The position numbers were made by a program, and so were the translations under genes. Shown here one piece after another: positions 24,215-36,437 of a stretch of 64,000 bases of DNA (position 1 is its first letter; every line of letters begins with the position of its first letter). The DNA is from Amorphophallus konjac. Taxonomy: Eukaryota; Streptophyta; Magnoliopsida; Alismatales; Araceae. The notes below the pieces were generated by a model that ran no database searches, was not told the origin of the DNA, and worked only from the letters and a program-made list of their open reading frames with translations. Location of the stretch: the NCBI GenBank assembly GCA_022559845.1, contig CM040128.1, forward strand, positions 271,318,698 through 271,382,697, written 5' to 3'.

Positions 24215-24920
24215 CAGTTCCCGGCACCCCACCGGCACCGATGAAGAGACAAAGAGACCAACAAATCATGTCAGCTCCCGGCACCCTATCGGCACTGACG
24301 AAGAGAAAAAGAAATCAACATGTTACGCCAGCTCCCGACACCCTGTCGGCACTGGCGAAGAGACAAAGAGACCAACAAACCAGGTCAGCTCCCGACATCC
24401 TGTCGGCGCTGGCGAAGAGACCAAGAGAAAAAACAAACCAGGCCAGCTCCCGACACCCTGTCGGCACCGGCGAAGAGACCAAGAAAAAAAAGATAAACCA
24501 GACCAGCTCCCGACACCCTGTCGGCATTGGTGAAGAGACCAAGAGATCAACATATCATGCCAGCTCCCGACACCCTGTCGGCACTGGCGAAGAGACAAAG
24601 AGACCAACAAACCAGGTCAGCTCCCGACATCCTGTCGGCGCTGGCGAAGAGACCAAGAGAAAAAACAAACCAGGCCAGCTCCCGACACCCTGTCGGCACT
24701 GGCGAAGAGACCAAGAAAAAAAAGATAAACCAGACCAGCTCCCGACACCCTGTCAGCATTGGTGAAGAGACCAAGAGAAAAAACAAACCAGGCCAGCTCC
24801 TGACACCCTGTCGGCACTGGCGAAGAGACCAAGAGATCAACATATCATGTCAGCTCCCGACACACTGTCGGCACTGACGAAGAGACCAAGAGACAATAAA
24901 CCAGGTCAACCCCCGGCACC
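24215..24920 (+). repeat. 57-60-bp minisatellite (CCGACA...TGTCGG units), left part
   Basis: The unit is CAGCTCCCGACACCCTGTCG, then GCACTGGCGAAGAGACCAAG and an A-rich spacer. CCGACA and TGTCGG make a perfect stem with a 3-base loop. The array is interrupted by the Athila insertion at 24920 and resumes at 35625. Confidence 0.92.
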
Positions 24921-26301
24921 TGATAACGCGAAAGTTCGTCGTTTAAACCATGCGTATAACAATCTTAAAACCGCACTCGCACAAAATGATCAAAAGAAAA
25001 TGTAGTATTCGGACAAGCACGGATCGAATCCACAAGGAAGAATAGATTTTTAGAGTTAAAAACTTTGGACTCCTTTGGAAAATATTTGTGATTTGATTGT
25101 TTGAAGAAAAGTGAGGAAACAAAGAATGATTCTAACACTTAATTGAAAACACCATGACTATGCGCTTATGCTATAGAAAATAATTGTATGAAGTGGAAAG
25201 AAAATATAGAAGAAAGAGATAGAGAGGGAAGAAGAGCAAGAACTAGATCAAGAGAGCAACTTTCATTAACTTAAAAGGAAGAGTACATGAAATGTGAAAT
25301 AAGTTTACACTAATGGCACAATGAGATTACAATGAAGTGAAATAAAACTAAAGCAATAACAAAAAGAGGAGCCTAAGGTGCGAAGATGGTAGTAGCAATG
25401 GTGATGACGCCGTCGTCTCCTCCTCGCCGAGCCTTGGAGAGGATCACTCCGCCTTGAAAGAGATCACCGTGGGAAGAGGTGGATGAAGAAGCCGTCGCCG
25501 TCCACATCACGAACCTTGGAACGTCGCCCGTCTTGATGTGCACGCCGCCATGAAAGGGGAGTTGTGGAGGATAAAATGGGAGCAACCGGAGGCCTAAGGT
25601 TGGGAGAGAAAGAGGGAGAGTGAAAGAATGCTCAAAGAAAAAACTCCCCTTCTCCTCCTTACCATGGGCTATTTATAGGGAAAGTTTGGTAGATAGAGGG
25701 TGGAGATTATATCAAAAGGAGATGGATGGCTAAGATTCAAATGGAATATGATTCATGGGGAAGAGTAAAAGTAGGTGGGCACCCCCTTTTTTGGACTTTA
25801 GGCACCCCATTTCCCAAGGCTCATCATGTCTCTCCTTTAATTCAAATTTTGGATGTCCTTTTCCTCCTTTCCAAACTTAAAGTTTGGATTCCTCCTTTTC
25901 AAACTTTGAATTCGAAATTTTGAACTTTCCTTTCCCTCCAATCAAAATAATTTGAATTCTTTATTTGACTTGGTCAAAATGGTGATGACCCTTTTGCCCC
26001 CAACTTCTTTTGTAATTGCCTTCGGTGTCCTACACACACATAATTGCACTTTAGTCCATACAAATTATCACAATGTGCACATAAATCTCAAATGCTCATG
26101 ATTATGCAATGGAGAATTAATGATCATGGCCCTCAACTTTAATTTATTATTAAATAAGATAATTGAATTAATCAATTTACGTGAAAGCTCCAATTTAAAT
26201 GTGGAGTTGAGGTTAACTATGAAATATGCATAATTACCTAATTATATGCACATAAAATGGTGTTTATGCGATGTATTATCATAAGAAATGGAGACTTATC
26301 A
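24921..26301 (-). repeat. Athila 3' LTR
   Basis: It is identical to the right copy except for two substitutions. The reading frames at 25373-25585 and 25726-25923 are duplicated exactly in the other LTR and are not genes. Confidence 0.96.
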
Positions 26302-27424
26302 CACCCCCCAACTTGAACATTGCTAGTCCCTTAGCAAAGTAAACAATTATAAAATTAGGACTAGCAAATACTCATGTGTCATAGATCATGGCAAGAACAT
26401 TATGCATAATGATTTAGACTTTGGAGTATTACAAGTTCAAGTAGAATGCATTTGGTATAAATTTCATCAGTCCATGTGTTTAGACCTTTCCTCAGGATAC
26501 ACTCAAAATTAAATATCTCTTTGTGTATGAGTGATATAACTTGACTAGTGACTTCCAAACAATCTAGATGAATGAGTCTTCTACCTTTCACTTAAAGATG
26601 ATTTTCAATTCTGCCCACCTCTTGAATTGAGCTTCTCGAATTACAGGTAGCTTCACTCTGCCAGTTTATACTTCTTTTTTTTTTTATCTTTTTTTTTGAC
26701 ACACGGTGCTGCACATCCCTTCGCCGTTTGACGCGAACCTCAACTCTTGCCTTAGGAGAAGCAGGCCCGGTTACTAAGTTCAGGGGCATTTTCCATATGT
26801 TTTTTTTTTTTTGCAGGTAGCTTTTTCCTCACGATTATGTTCAACGAATGGGCATAATATTCATCACCACCTAAGTGTCAAGTAAAATTCCCATCATCCT
26901 AATGTTTGTCATCCACCGATCTTGTTATTGTGCAATTGTGTGCAAGTTCAATAGAATTTTTAGGTGTATTCTGAGGAAAAGGCTAAAGACATAACCAATT
27001 AATTCATCCCTTTAATGTGCAACTTTCACATGTAAGACTCTAAGTCATATCATTCTAAGAAAAGTTTCTCATCATAAAATATGAACATGAAACACTTGTT
27101 AGAGGTGTGATGAAAGGTTGTAATTATTTTGAAGAAATTCAAGCTCAAGTTGCCCCCCAACTTAGGTGACATTGTCCCTAATGGCATGAGTAAGATATAG
27201 AAATGAAATAAAGCCATAAAAAGTAGAGGGAAGGATAGATACGACCTGAGAGAGAGATGTCGTCATCAAAGAAATATTGCTCCATGCTCCATGCTCCATG
27301 CTCCTTAGACAAAATAAGAAAATCAATCAAAAAAATTTTTTTTTTTTTTTGAAAAGAGACAGGATAATTGGGTTGCCTCCCAAGAAGCGCTAAGTTTAAC
27401 GTCTTCAGCCAGACACAATATAGC
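26302..27424 (-). other. Athila polypurine tract and 3' noncoding region
   Basis: On - the tract GTTGGGGGGTG (26302-26312) lies directly against the 3' LTR. The remaining ~1.1 kb between it and the integrase stop has no convincing frame, so the env-like gene found in some Athila elements is absent. T-rich runs occur near 26680, 26800 and 27335. Confidence 0.8.
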
Positions 27425-28711
27425 TCACAATGGGTCACTCAGCCTGAGAGAGTCCTCCTGCAGCATTGGAAGATTTTCAATGTAAGGTTTCAAACGTTGA
27501 CCATTGACAGTGAAAGTTTGACCAGTTTTAGGATCAAGAATTGTTACTGCACCATGGTCAAATATTTTAATTACTACATATGGTCCATCCCATCGAGATT
27601 TCAATTTGCCTGGGAATAATCGTAGCCTAGAGTTAAAAAGCCAGACCTTTTGGTTGATTTGAAAAATTTTGCGTGAAATGTGCTTATCATGGAATGCTTT
27701 TGTCTGGGCTTTATAAATCCTAGAGTTCTCATAGGCTTCATTGCGAAGTTCTTCTAACTCATTCAGTTGAAGGGCTCTATGGGAACTAGCCTGTGCTAAA
27801 TCAAGATTGAATTGTTTGATTGCCCAATAGGCCCTATGTTCCAATTCGACTGGCAAATGACATGGCTTTCCAAAAATAAGCCTATAAGGGGACATGCCAA
27901 TGGGAGTTTTATAGGCGGTCCGATAGGCCCATAAAGCATCATCTAATCTTTCTGACCAATCTTTCCTATCGGGCCGGACAGACTTTTGCAAAATGTTCTT
28001 GATCTCCCTATTAGAAACCTCCACCTGGCCACTAGTCTGGGGATGATAGGGGGTAGCAATCTTATGTGTTATCCCATACTTCCGAAGCAAAGCCCGGAAT
28101 TGAGAATGGATAAAATGTGAACCCCCATCACTAATGATAGCCCTCGGACATCCAAATCGAGAGAAAATGTTCTTGCGAACAAATTTCATGACAATTTTGT
28201 GATCATTAGTCCTTGTGGCTATAGCTTCTATCCACTTAGACACGTAATCCACTGCCACCAAAATGTACTCATGACCAAAAGATGGTGGAAACGGTCCCAT
28301 GAAGTCAATTCCCCATACATCAAAAATTTCCACAACCAGGATAGGGTTTAAAGGCATCATGTCCCTGCGTGACATGTTTCCCATAGCCTGACAGCGCTCA
28401 CAAGATTTGCAAAATTCGAATGCATCTTTAAATATTGTGGGCCAGTAGAACCCACTCTGCAAAACTTTCGCTGCCGTTTTCTTACTTGAAAAATGCCCCC
28501 CACAAGCTAAGGTGTGGCAAAATGTCAAAATGCTTTGTTGCTCACCTTCAGGGGCACACCTCCGAATGATTTGGTCTGGTCCTAAATGGAATAGCTCAGG
28601 GTCTTCCCAAAAGAAGTATTTGAGCTTAGCAAAGAAGCGGTCTTTTTTATGTTTAGACCAACCTTCAGGAATTTTTTCACGGCTAAGTAATTGACAATGT
28701 GTGCATACCAT
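27425..28711 (-). CDS. Athila integrase region of pol
   Basis: This 428-codon frame inserts the DNA copy of the element into the genome. It shows a zinc-finger region (H..H and CKSCERC), a DDE core with [15 protein letters not shown] and [11 protein letters not shown], the [14 protein letters not shown] block and a C-terminal region ending near WDGPYVV. All three catalytic acids are present. It overlaps the upstream gag-pol frame by 130 bp in a different frame. In the family both belong to one polyprotein, so a 1-base length change probably separates them. The 6-T run at 28672-28677 (A run on -) lies in the right place for it. Confidence 0.93.
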   Translation of the reverse strand: MVCTHCQLLSREKIPEGWSKHKKDRFFAKLKYFFWEDPELFHLGPDQIIRRCAPEGEQQSILTFCHTLACGGHFSSKKTAAKVLQSGFYWPTIFKDAFEFCKSCERCQAMGNMSRRDMMPLNPILVVEIFDVWGIDFMGPFPPSFGHEYILVAVDYVSKWIEAIATRTNDHKIVMKFVRKNIFSRFGCPRAIISDGGSHFIHSQFRALLRKYGITHKIATPYHPQTSGQVEVSNREIKNILQKSVRPDRKDWSERLDDALWAYRTAYKTPIGMSPYRLIFGKPCHLPVELEHRAYWAIKQFNLDLAQASSHRALQLNELEELRNEAYENSRIYKAQTKAFHDKHISRKIFQINQKVWLFNSRLRLFPGKLKSRWDGPYVVIKIFDHGAVTILDPKTGQTFTVNGQRLKPYIENLPMLQEDSLRLSDPL

Positions 28712-31700
28712 GGGGGTGGAATGTGAGATACACTAAGGAGGTGCTCATCTGGAAATGAGTCTTTTAAGGGTGTGGTGTCTGATGTGATAATTCGGGACAA
28801 GTGATCTGCAACAACATTTTCACTTCCTTTTTTATCCCGAATTTCCAAATCAAATTCTTGTAATAAAAGGATCCATCTAATCAACCTTGGTTTGGCATCT
28901 TTTTTAGACAGCAGGTGTCTGAGAGCTGAGTGGTCAGAGAACACAATGACTTTGGCCCCTAGCAGATAGGACCGAAACTTTTCAAGGGCAAAGACAACAG
29001 CAAGTAACTCCTTTTCTGTTGTGGTGTACCTAAGTTGGGCATCAGCGAGTGTGCGACTCGCATAGTAAATCACCACAGGCTTTTTGTCTACCCTTTGCCC
29101 TAAAACAGCACCTAAAGCATAATCCGAGGCATCACACATAATTTCAAAAGGTAATGACCAATTAGGAGTTTGTAAGATTGGGGCATTGGTCAATACCATT
29201 TTCAATGATTCGAAAGCCTCAAGACATGATTGGTCAAGATGGAATGGGACTTCCTTAGCTAGCAGATTAGTGAGAGGTCTAGCGACTTTGGAGAAGTCTT
29301 GGATGAACCGGCGATAGAAGCCGGCATGACCCAGGAATGATCGGATTTGTTTTACTGAGGTGGGTGGTGGCAGTTTGGCAATGAGATCAACTTTGGCTTT
29401 ATCTACTTCAATTCCTCTTGCCGACACTATGTGCCCTAGCACAATACCTTCTTTAACCATGAAATGGCTCTTTTCCCAACTGAGGACAAGATTAGTGTCA
29501 ATGCATCTCTTCATTACTTTGGCTAAGTGATCAAGGCAGGAATCAAATGTATCCCCAAAAATGGAGAAATCATCCATGAAAACTTCTAAAAAGTTGCCCA
29601 CCATGTCAGAAAAAATTGCTAACATGCATCTTTGAAATGTGGCAGGCGCATTACATAATCCAAAGGGCATTCTCCGAAAAGCAAATGTTCCGTAGGGACA
29701 TGTAAATGTGGTTTTTTCTTGATCTTCTGGGTAGATAGCCACCTGATTGTACCCAGAATACCCATCTAGAAAACAGAAGTATTTTTGCCCTGCTAATTTT
29801 TCCAAAATTTGGTCAATGAATGGGAGGGGAAAATGGTCCTTCTTTGTCATAGAGTTGAGCTTCCTATAATCAATGCAGACCCTCCATCCCGTGGTCAACC
29901 TAGTAGGTATCAACTCCTCTTGATCATTGGTGATCACAGTCAGTCCTGATTTCTTGGGGACTATTTGTGTTGCACTGACCCACTGACTATCAGAAATTGG
30001 GTAGATGATTCCGGCATCTAACCATTTGACCACCTCATTTTTGACCACCTCCTTCATGTGTGGATTTAATCTCCTCTGCATGTCTCTGCTCGGTTTTGCA
30101 TTCTCCTCCATATAAATATGGTGCTGACAAATGGATGGACTAATCCCTTTAAGATCAGCGACAGACCAACCTATAGCCCCCTTATGAGATTTAAGGACCT
30201 CAACTAGTTTCTCCTCATGCTTAGGTTCAAGGTCACTTGCTATGATGACGGGCAAGGTTTGGTCTGGGCCTAGGAATGCATACTTAAGGGAGGCCGGCAA
30301 TGGTTTTAGTTCAACCTGAGGAGGGGATTGCAAAGAGGGAAGAGCTGGTTCAGATTTAAGCTGAGGTAAAGGTTCAACTGGGGGCCATGTCCTAAGTTGA
30401 GTTGACAGGATGTCAACTTCTTCTCTTATTCTGGTCCTACTGTCCCCTTCAATCTCCAATAACTCCTCAATGGTGTCAACAACATAGCAATCTTCTTTTT
30501 GATCATAAAATTTAGATGCCTTGAAAATATTGATGCTGACTTTCTGATCCCCAAAAGATATGTCCATAACTCCTGAAGCACAATCTATATTAGCCCTAGC
30601 CGTGGCTAAAAATGGTCTACCCAAAATGATAGGAGTATGCTTGATTTCTTGGGGAGAAACCATGTCCAAAATAAGAAAGTCGGCAGGGAAGTAGCACTCA
30701 TTCACTTTAATAATGACATCCTCAATAAGGCCCTTTGGAGTCTTGATTGATCTATCGGCGAGCTGGAGAATAATGGGTGTAGGCTTGAGCTCACCGATGT
30801 CAAACTGCTCATAGATGGAGGTGGGAAGTAAATTCACACTGGCTCCTAAATCAAGGAGAGCCTTATCAAAGGTCACACCCCCAATGTTGCAAGAGATAAG
30901 GGGTGCTCCAGGGTCCTTTAACTTCCTTGGAAGTTGGTTGAGGACTACGGCACTAACGTTCTCAGGAAGCCGAACCTTTTCCGGGGTCACTCGTGGCTCC
31001 CGCCTAGGAGTGCACATTTCTTTTAAGAATCTAGCATAGGCCGGGACATGTTTGATGGCATCGAGGAGAGGGATGTTGATATGTACTTGTTTGAAGAGCT
31101 CCATCATCTCCTCATTATGGGCTGGTTGTTTCTTTTTGGGCTTTAAGGCATTAGGAAATGGCACTGTAGGTTGGTAAGTGCTAGGCCCTTCCTCTATTTT
31201 CCTCTTTCCCTTGACATCCTCTTCCTGGCTGGGCTCCTCCTCACTATCAGAAGATATGTCAGGGGCCTGGACTGATGAACTAGGAGTGGACCCTTGAGGA
31301 TCTTCGAGGACTTTACCACTTCTTAAGGTCGAAATTGCTTTTGCATTTTCGAGTTGTGGGCCTTTTTGTGGCATTTGACCTGATGGGTGCTGGAGGAGAG
31401 GAGGAATTGGCTGGTTAATGGGGAAGTTTGGTTGTGGGAAGCCCGGAGGATTATTTCGTGGGTTGGCAATGGGCTGACTTGGCAATTGGCCCACTTCCCT
31501 TCTCATGGTGGCTTCAGCCAATTGGCCCAATTGAGTCTCCAACTTTGAGATGGTTTGCTGGTGGACTTGGAGGGTCTGTTGGAAAGATTGACTTTGGGCT
31601 TGAATAGTTTGTTGGAAGGATTGATTTTGGGCCAGAATTAGTTGTTGTAACTGATGGAATCTATCATCAGTTTGGGAGTCCTGGTGGTGTTGCAGAGGAG

Positions 31701-33093
31701 GTTGATAGGTTTGTTGAGAATTGGAAGACTGCCCGTAATTAAGCTGAGGAGGTTGGTATGGGGCCTGACCCTGGTTGAATCGGGGAAGTGGTTGTTGGGC
31801 TTGCGGTCCTCGACCATAAGCATTTCCTTGAAATGGTGGTTGAGCTTGGAATTGGTGTTGGATCGGTGGTTTGTAAGCTTGAGATGCGGAGGAGATTGTC
31901 GGTTGATTAGGAGCTTGTTGATTTCTCCAATTGAAATTGGGGTGATTCCTCCAGCCCGGATTATAGGTGTTAGAAAATGGGTCATAGTTGGGTTTAGAGA
32001 ACCCCTGGGCTGCTTGGACTTGCTCCTGTATAAAAGATGGCAATTGGGCTGCTGTTGGGCAATCAGACACATGATGGTCCGAGCTAGCACATAAAGCACA
32101 CGTCTCATTATGTGTTGGGTCCAGGTATGGGTTGGACGTAGTTGAGATGGTGGTTTCTTGTTTGTTTTGGGCCAGGAGCTGGTCTAACTTATGGGCCAGC
32201 ATATCAACATGTTCTAGCTTTTGGGCCATGATGTCGACCTTGTCCAATTTTTGATGGATAAAATTCACATCCACTCTAGCATCAGGTTCTACCCGATACA
32301 TCCCGGCCCGTTTAGAAGGCCCAATGGTTCTCTCATATGAGGATAAGGAAGCATGGTTGATTGAATTATCACTCAACATTTCAAATAAGGCATATGCCTC
32401 ATCTTCACTCTTACTCATAAAGGCTCCACCACATGATGCATCCACAATCTGCCTAACTTGATCATCTAAGCCCTCATAGAAAGCTTGCACTATTTGCCAT
32501 TTGGAAAGCCCATGATGTGGGCATTTTCTGAGGAGTTCCTTTAATCTCTCCCATGATTCATGTATTTGTTCATTTGGGAGTTGCGCGAATCCTGTGATTG
32601 CACGTCTCATGGTGTTGGTTCTACCGATGGGGTAAAACTTCTTAAGGAACTCATGCTGCATATCTGCCCATGTGCCAATAGGTTTCCCTAAGGTCCCTAG
32701 CCAGTATTTGGCTTTGTCCTTAAGTGAGAACGAGAATAAGGTCAAGCGGAGAGCATCATCTGTGAAATTTTGAATTTTCACAGTGGAACAAATTTCTAGA
32801 AATTCATCCAGATGTTTATAGGGATCTTCATTGGTCTTCCCATAAAAGGATGGGAGCATCTGGATGGTGCTAGATTTGATCTCATAGTGCAAAGCAGGGA
32901 CATTAGGCAGTTGGATACAAGTGGATGGCTGATAATTTGAAGGAATGAAATATTCCTTCATCTGTTTGGGCACCCCTAATTGGTGTTGTTCAGCCATAGG
33001 TTGGGTTTGATTTTGAGCCGGATTAAAAATGAATCGCTCAATCTCACTAATGGGCTCAACTAAGTCACGGTGTTGAGATCTTCTCCCTTGCAT
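28582..33093 (-). CDS. Athila gag-protease-RT-RNase H polyprotein
   Basis: A 1503-codon frame. Gag occupies about residues 1-300 (retrotransposon gag core with YWLGTLG and FLKKFYP), then a CX2CX4HX4C knuckle ([14 protein letters not shown], about 335-348) and a Q/P-rich linker (about 370-600). The protease has [10 protein letters not shown] in place of the usual D[ST]G, which is typical of Athila. RT spans about 1035-1210, with the active site written FMDDF. RNase H follows ([35 protein letters not shown]). No internal stop is present. The last ~40 codons are out of frame with the integrase. The start was chosen as the first Met of the open frame, about 1.1 kb past the primer site. It is probably still capable of supplying Gag. 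Confidence 0.95.
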   Translation of the reverse strand: MQGRRSQHRDLVEPISEIERFIFNPAQNQTQPMAEQHQLGVPKQMKEYFIPSNYQPSTCIQLPNVPALHYEIKSSTIQMLPSFYGKTNEDPYKHLDEFLEICSTVKIQNFTDDALRLTLFSFSLKDKAKYWLGTLGKPIGTWADMQHEFLKKFYPIGRTNTMRRAITGFAQLPNEQIHESWERLKELLRKCPHHGLSKWQIVQAFYEGLDDQVRQIVDASCGGAFMSKSEDEAYALFEMLSDNSINHASLSSYERTIGPSKRAGMYRVEPDARVDVNFIHQKLDKVDIMAQKLEHVDMLAHKLDQLLAQNKQETTISTTSNPYLDPTHNETCALCASSDHHVSDCPTAAQLPSFIQEQVQAAQGFSKPNYDPFSNTYNPGWRNHPNFNWRNQQAPNQPTISSASQAYKPPIQHQFQAQPPFQGNAYGRGPQAQQPLPRFNQGQAPYQPPQLNYGQSSNSQQTYQPPLQHHQDSQTDDRFHQLQQLILAQNQSFQQTIQAQSQSFQQTLQVHQQTISKLETQLGQLAEATMRREVGQLPSQPIANPRNNPPGFPQPNFPINQPIPPLLQHPSGQMPQKGPQLENAKAISTLRSGKVLEDPQGSTPSSSVQAPDISSDSEEEPSQEEDVKGKRKIEEGPSTYQPTVPFPNALKPKKKQPAHNEEMMELFKQVHINIPLLDAIKHVPAYARFLKEMCTPRREPRVTPEKVRLPENVSAVVLNQLPRKLKDPGAPLISCNIGGVTFDKALLDLGASVNLLPTSIYEQFDIGELKPTPIILQLADRSIKTPKGLIEDVIIKVNECYFPADFLILDMVSPQEIKHTPIILGRPFLATARANIDCASGVMDISFGDQKVSINIFKASKFYDQKEDCYVVDTIEELLEIEGDSRTRIREEVDILSTQLRTWPPVEPLPQLKSEPALPSLQSPPQVELKPLPASLKYAFLGPDQTLPVIIASDLEPKHEEKLVEVLKSHKGAIGWSVADLKGISPSICQHHIYMEENAKPSRDMQRRLNPHMKEVVKNEVVKWLDAGIIYPISDSQWVSATQIVPKKSGLTVITNDQEELIPTRLTTGWRVCIDYRKLNSMTKKDHFPLPFIDQILEKLAGQKYFCFLDGYSGYNQVAIYPEDQEKTTFTCPYGTFAFRRMPFGLCNAPATFQRCMLAIFSDMVGNFLEVFMDDFSIFGDTFDSCLDHLAKVMKRCIDTNLVLSWEKSHFMVKEGIVLGHIVSARGIEVDKAKVDLIAKLPPPTSVKQIRSFLGHAGFYRRFIQDFSKVARPLTNLLAKEVPFHLDQSCLEAFESLKMVLTNAPILQTPNWSLPFEIMCDASDYALGAVLGQRVDKKPVVIYYASRTLADAQLRYTTTEKELLAVVFALEKFRSYLLGAKVIVFSDHSALRHLLSKKDAKPRLIRWILLLQEFDLEIRDKKGSENVVADHLSRIITSDTTPLKDSFPDEHLLSVSHIPPPWYAHIVNYLAVKKFLKVGLNIKKTASLLSSNTSFGKTLSYSI

Positions 33094-34220
33094 AAACCAA
33101 GGTTAAAGATGAGAGATGAGAGAAAATTTTTTATGATGATTTTTATTTTTATTTTTTTTTATTTTTTTGTTTTACTCAAATTAAGACGAAGAGAGAGAAG
33201 ATGATATTTTGTTTTTGTTTTTGTTTTTATTTTTTTTTATTTTTTTTTATGCGAACACAAACAAGTTGTCACACAAATTACTTAATGTCCTAGATGTGAC
33301 CTACACCTACAAATTGGGTTTCACAAAATGGCTAAAGTGAAACTTAAGTTCACCCTCAATATTTCCACCGGCCAGGTAAGGGGTGGGGTAGTGGGAGGTT
33401 CCCCCTACTTTCGTAGGGACCTAATTATGCCAAACCACTAGCCCGCTTAAGGCGTTTGCCATCCGACCGTCTTGCCTTAGGCACCGGTTTTCATAAGAGG
33501 GTAAGCCCAAATAACACAAGAACCACAGTGTGAACCTAGGGCCAATGTCTACTGAATTTTATTTGAGGTCTAGGTGATGCAAAGATGCAAGAGAATTATG
33601 ATTTGTGGGCTAAGGAAGGGTGATGAAATCCCCACCTTATCTTGCTTATGGGTGTTGCCCTTAAGATATTTTGAAATGATATGCAACAAAGTAAGTTCAA
33701 ACAAGGGGTTCTATGCAAGCATGAAAATGCATGAGCATGCTTTTAGAAAAGTTAGAGTACTCACCTTGCCTCCCGCAATCTTCAACAATGTAATTAACAA
33801 CAATTAGACAATAAAGAAAAAGAGCTTCTATCCTAAATGATGTATGACTTAGAACATGAAGGTGTGATTTCTACTCTTGCAATGAAGATTTTTATTGAAG
33901 TTCAAGTGATGCCTTTTTTTAGGTTTTTATTTAGTGAACCTATCTAACCACAAGATATAAAATGTAGAGAAATGAAATTAAAATGAAGGAGGGAAAGTTT
34001 GGATACTTACTTGAAAAGCGTTCCCCCGTTCTTTTTTTTTTTCACAATGAATGACAAAAAGACTAAGGAAAAGGTGGAGACTTACCTCTAAATTTTTTTT
34101 TTGAATTTTCAAGTTGCTTCTTTTTTTTTCTTTTTTCCTGTAAAAATAAGAAAAGAGAACTTTATTAGTACACTATACACATAAGGAAAACAAAGTTCTT
34201 AAGTCAAAAATCATCATTCC
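33094..34220 (-). other. Athila 5' leader
   Basis: This ~1.1-kb untranslated leader lies between primer site and gag, with homopolymer A/T runs and no supported frame. A long leader is usual for this lineage. Confidence 0.75.
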
Positions 34221-34238
34221 TCCCCGGCAACGGCGCCA
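34221..34238 (-). other. Athila primer binding site
   Basis: On - it reads TGGCGCCGTTGCCGGGGA, 5 bp inside the 5' LTR. I recall this as the tRNA-Asp type site of Athila elements. Confidence 0.9.
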
Positions 34239-34243
34239 AAAAT

Positions 34244-35624
34244 TGATAACGCGAAAGTTCGTCGTTTAAACCATGCGTATAACAATCTTAAAACCGCACT
34301 CGCACAAAATGATCAAAAGAAAATGTAGTATTCGGACAAGCACGGATCGAATCCACAAGGAAGAATAGATTTTTAGAGTTAAAAACTTTGGACTCCTTTG
34401 GAAAATATTTGTGATTTGATTGTTTGAAGAAAAGTGAGGAAACAAAGAATGATTCTAACACTTAATTGAAAACACCATGACTATGCGCTTATGCTATAGA
34501 AAACAATTGTATGAAGTGGAAAGAAAATATAGAAGAAAGAGATAGAGAGGGAAGAAGAGCAAGAACTAGATCAAGAGAGCAACTTTCATTAACTTAAAAG
34601 GAAGAGTACATGAAATGTGAAATAAGTTTACACTAATGGCACAATGAGATTACAATGAAGTGAAATAAAACTAAAGCAATAACAAAAAGAGGAGCCTAAG
34701 GTGCGAAGATGGTAGTAGCAATGGTGATGACGCCGTCGTCTCCTCCTCGCCGAGCCTTGGAGAGGATCACTCCGCCTTGAAAGAGATCACCGTGGGAAGA
34801 GGTGGATGAAGAAGCCGTCGCCGTCCACATCACGAACCTTGGAACGTCGCCCGTCTTGATGTGCACGCCGCCATGAAAGGGGAGTTGTGGAGGATAAAAT
34901 GGGAGCAACCGGAGGCCTAAGGTTGGGAGAGAAAGAGGGAGAGTGAAAGAATGCTCAAAGAAAAAACTCCCCTTCTCCTCCTTACCATGGGCTATTTATA
35001 GGGAAAGTTTGGTAGATAGAGGGTGGAGATTATATCAAAAGGAGATGGATGGCTAAGATTCAAATGGAATATGATTCATGGGGAAGAGTAAAAGTAGGTG
35101 GGCACCCCCTTTTTTGGACTTTAGGCACCCCATTTCCCAAGGCTCATCATGTCTCTCCTTTAATTCAAATTTTGGATGTCCTTTTCCTCCTTTCCAAACT
35201 TAAAGTTTGGATTCCTCCTTTTCAAACTTTGAATTCGAAATTTTGAACTTTCCTTTCCCTCCAATCAAAATAATTTGAATTCTTTATTTGACTTGGTCAA
35301 AATGGTGATGACCCTTTTGCCCCCAACTTCTTTTGTAATTTCCTTCGGTGTCCTACACACACATAATTGCACTTTAGTCCATACAAATTATCACAATGTG
35401 CACATAAATCTCAAATGCTCATGATTATGCAATGGAGAATTAATGATCATGGCCCTCAACTTTAATTTATTATTAAATAAGATAATTGAATTAATCAATT
35501 TACGTGAAAGCTCCAATTTAAATGTGGAGTTGAGGTTAACTATGAAATATGCATAATTACCTAATTATATGCACATAAAATGGTGTTTATGCGATGTATT
35601 ATCATAAGAAATGGAGACTTATCA
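34244..35624 (-). repeat. Athila 5' LTR
   Basis: This is the promoter-bearing copy. A TATA box lies at 34991-35001 on -. It ends against the target duplication GCACC. Confidence 0.96.
34991..35001 (-). promoter_or_regulatory. TATA box of the Athila 5' LTR
   Basis: On - it reads CTATAAATAGC, roughly in the middle of the LTR, as expected between U3 and R. Confidence 0.65.
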
Positions 35625-36370
35625 GCACCCTGTCGGCGTTGACGAAGAGACAAAGAGATCAACAAACCAGGTCAGCTCCCGACACCCTGTCGGCGTTGAC
35701 GAAGAAACCAAGAGACAACAAGCCATGTCAGCCCCCGGCACCCTGTCGGCGTTGACGAAGAGACAAAGAGACCAACAAGCCATGTCAGCCCCCGACGCCC
35801 TGTCGGCGCTGACGAAGAGACAAAGAGACCAGTGTATCATCTCAGCACCCGACGTCCTGTCGGTACTGGCGAAGAGACCAAGAGATCAACATATCATGTC
35901 AGCTCCCGACACACTGTCGGCATTGACGAAGAGACCAAGAGACAACAAACCAGGTCAGCTTTCGACACCCTGTCGGCGCTGACAAAGATACAAAGAGACC
36001 AACATGCTACTGCAGCTCCCGACGCCCTGTCGGTAGTAATATTAAATAAAAAAAAACAAAAAAATAACAAAGAGAAGAGGAGACCAACAAGCCATGTCAG
36101 CTCCCGACGTCCTGTCGGCACTGACGACGAGACAAAGAGGTCAGCATACCATGCCATGTCAGCCCCCGGCACACTATCGGCGCTGACGAAGAGACAAAGA
36201 GACGAGCATACCACGTCGGCTCCCGACACCCCGTCGGCACTGACGAAGAGAAGACAAGACCAACATGTTACGCCAGCTCCCGACACCCCGTCGGCGCTGA
36301 CGAAGAGAAGACAAGACTAACATGTTACGCCAGCTCCCAACATCCTGTCGACATCGATGAAGAGAAAAGA
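35625..36370 (+). repeat. 57-60-bp minisatellite (CCGACA...TGTCGG units), right part
   Basis: This continues the array broken at 24920. Units show more variation, including CATCCTGTCGACATCG near the end and a 40-bp A-rich interruption at about 36040-36075. Confidence 0.9.
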
Positions 36371-36378
36371 GACAAGTA

Positions 36379-36437
36379 CACCCACGGGCACCGCCCGGCT
36401 CATCCTTCGCATGCGCTACCCGTGGGTGGGGGGAATT
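36379..36437 (+). other. Terminal stem-loop and polypurine tract of element B
   Basis: CACCCACGGG (36379-36388) and CCCGTGGGTG (36419-36428) are perfect 10-bp inverted repeats around a 30-base loop. The right arm runs into GGTGGGGGGAATTT, the polypurine tract just before the 3' LTR at 36438. Confidence 0.75.

Larger units (their letters stand above)
24921..35624 (-). mobile_element. Complete young Athila-lineage retrotransposon (10,704 bp)
   Basis: LTRs at 24921-26301 and 34244-35624 (1381 bp each) end TGATAA...TTATCA. The target duplication GCACC lies at 24916-24920 and 35625-35629. A primer binding site and polypurine tract place the 5' LTR on the right. The LTRs differ at only two sites that I can see (T/C near 25191 vs 34504; G/T near 26018 vs 35341). 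At the commonly used 1.3e-8 per site per year this suggests an age of some tens of thousands of years. It carries a near-intact gag-pol and no env-like frame. Confidence 0.96.

Noticed and set aside
25373..25923. Frames at 25373-25585 and 25726-25923, identical to those at 34696-35246
   Set aside because: Both lie in Athila LTRs; the identity is due to LTR duplication.
26313..27424. Possible env-like gene between Athila integrase and 3' LTR
   Set aside because: Only frames under 90 codons, no signal peptide or membrane anchor pattern.
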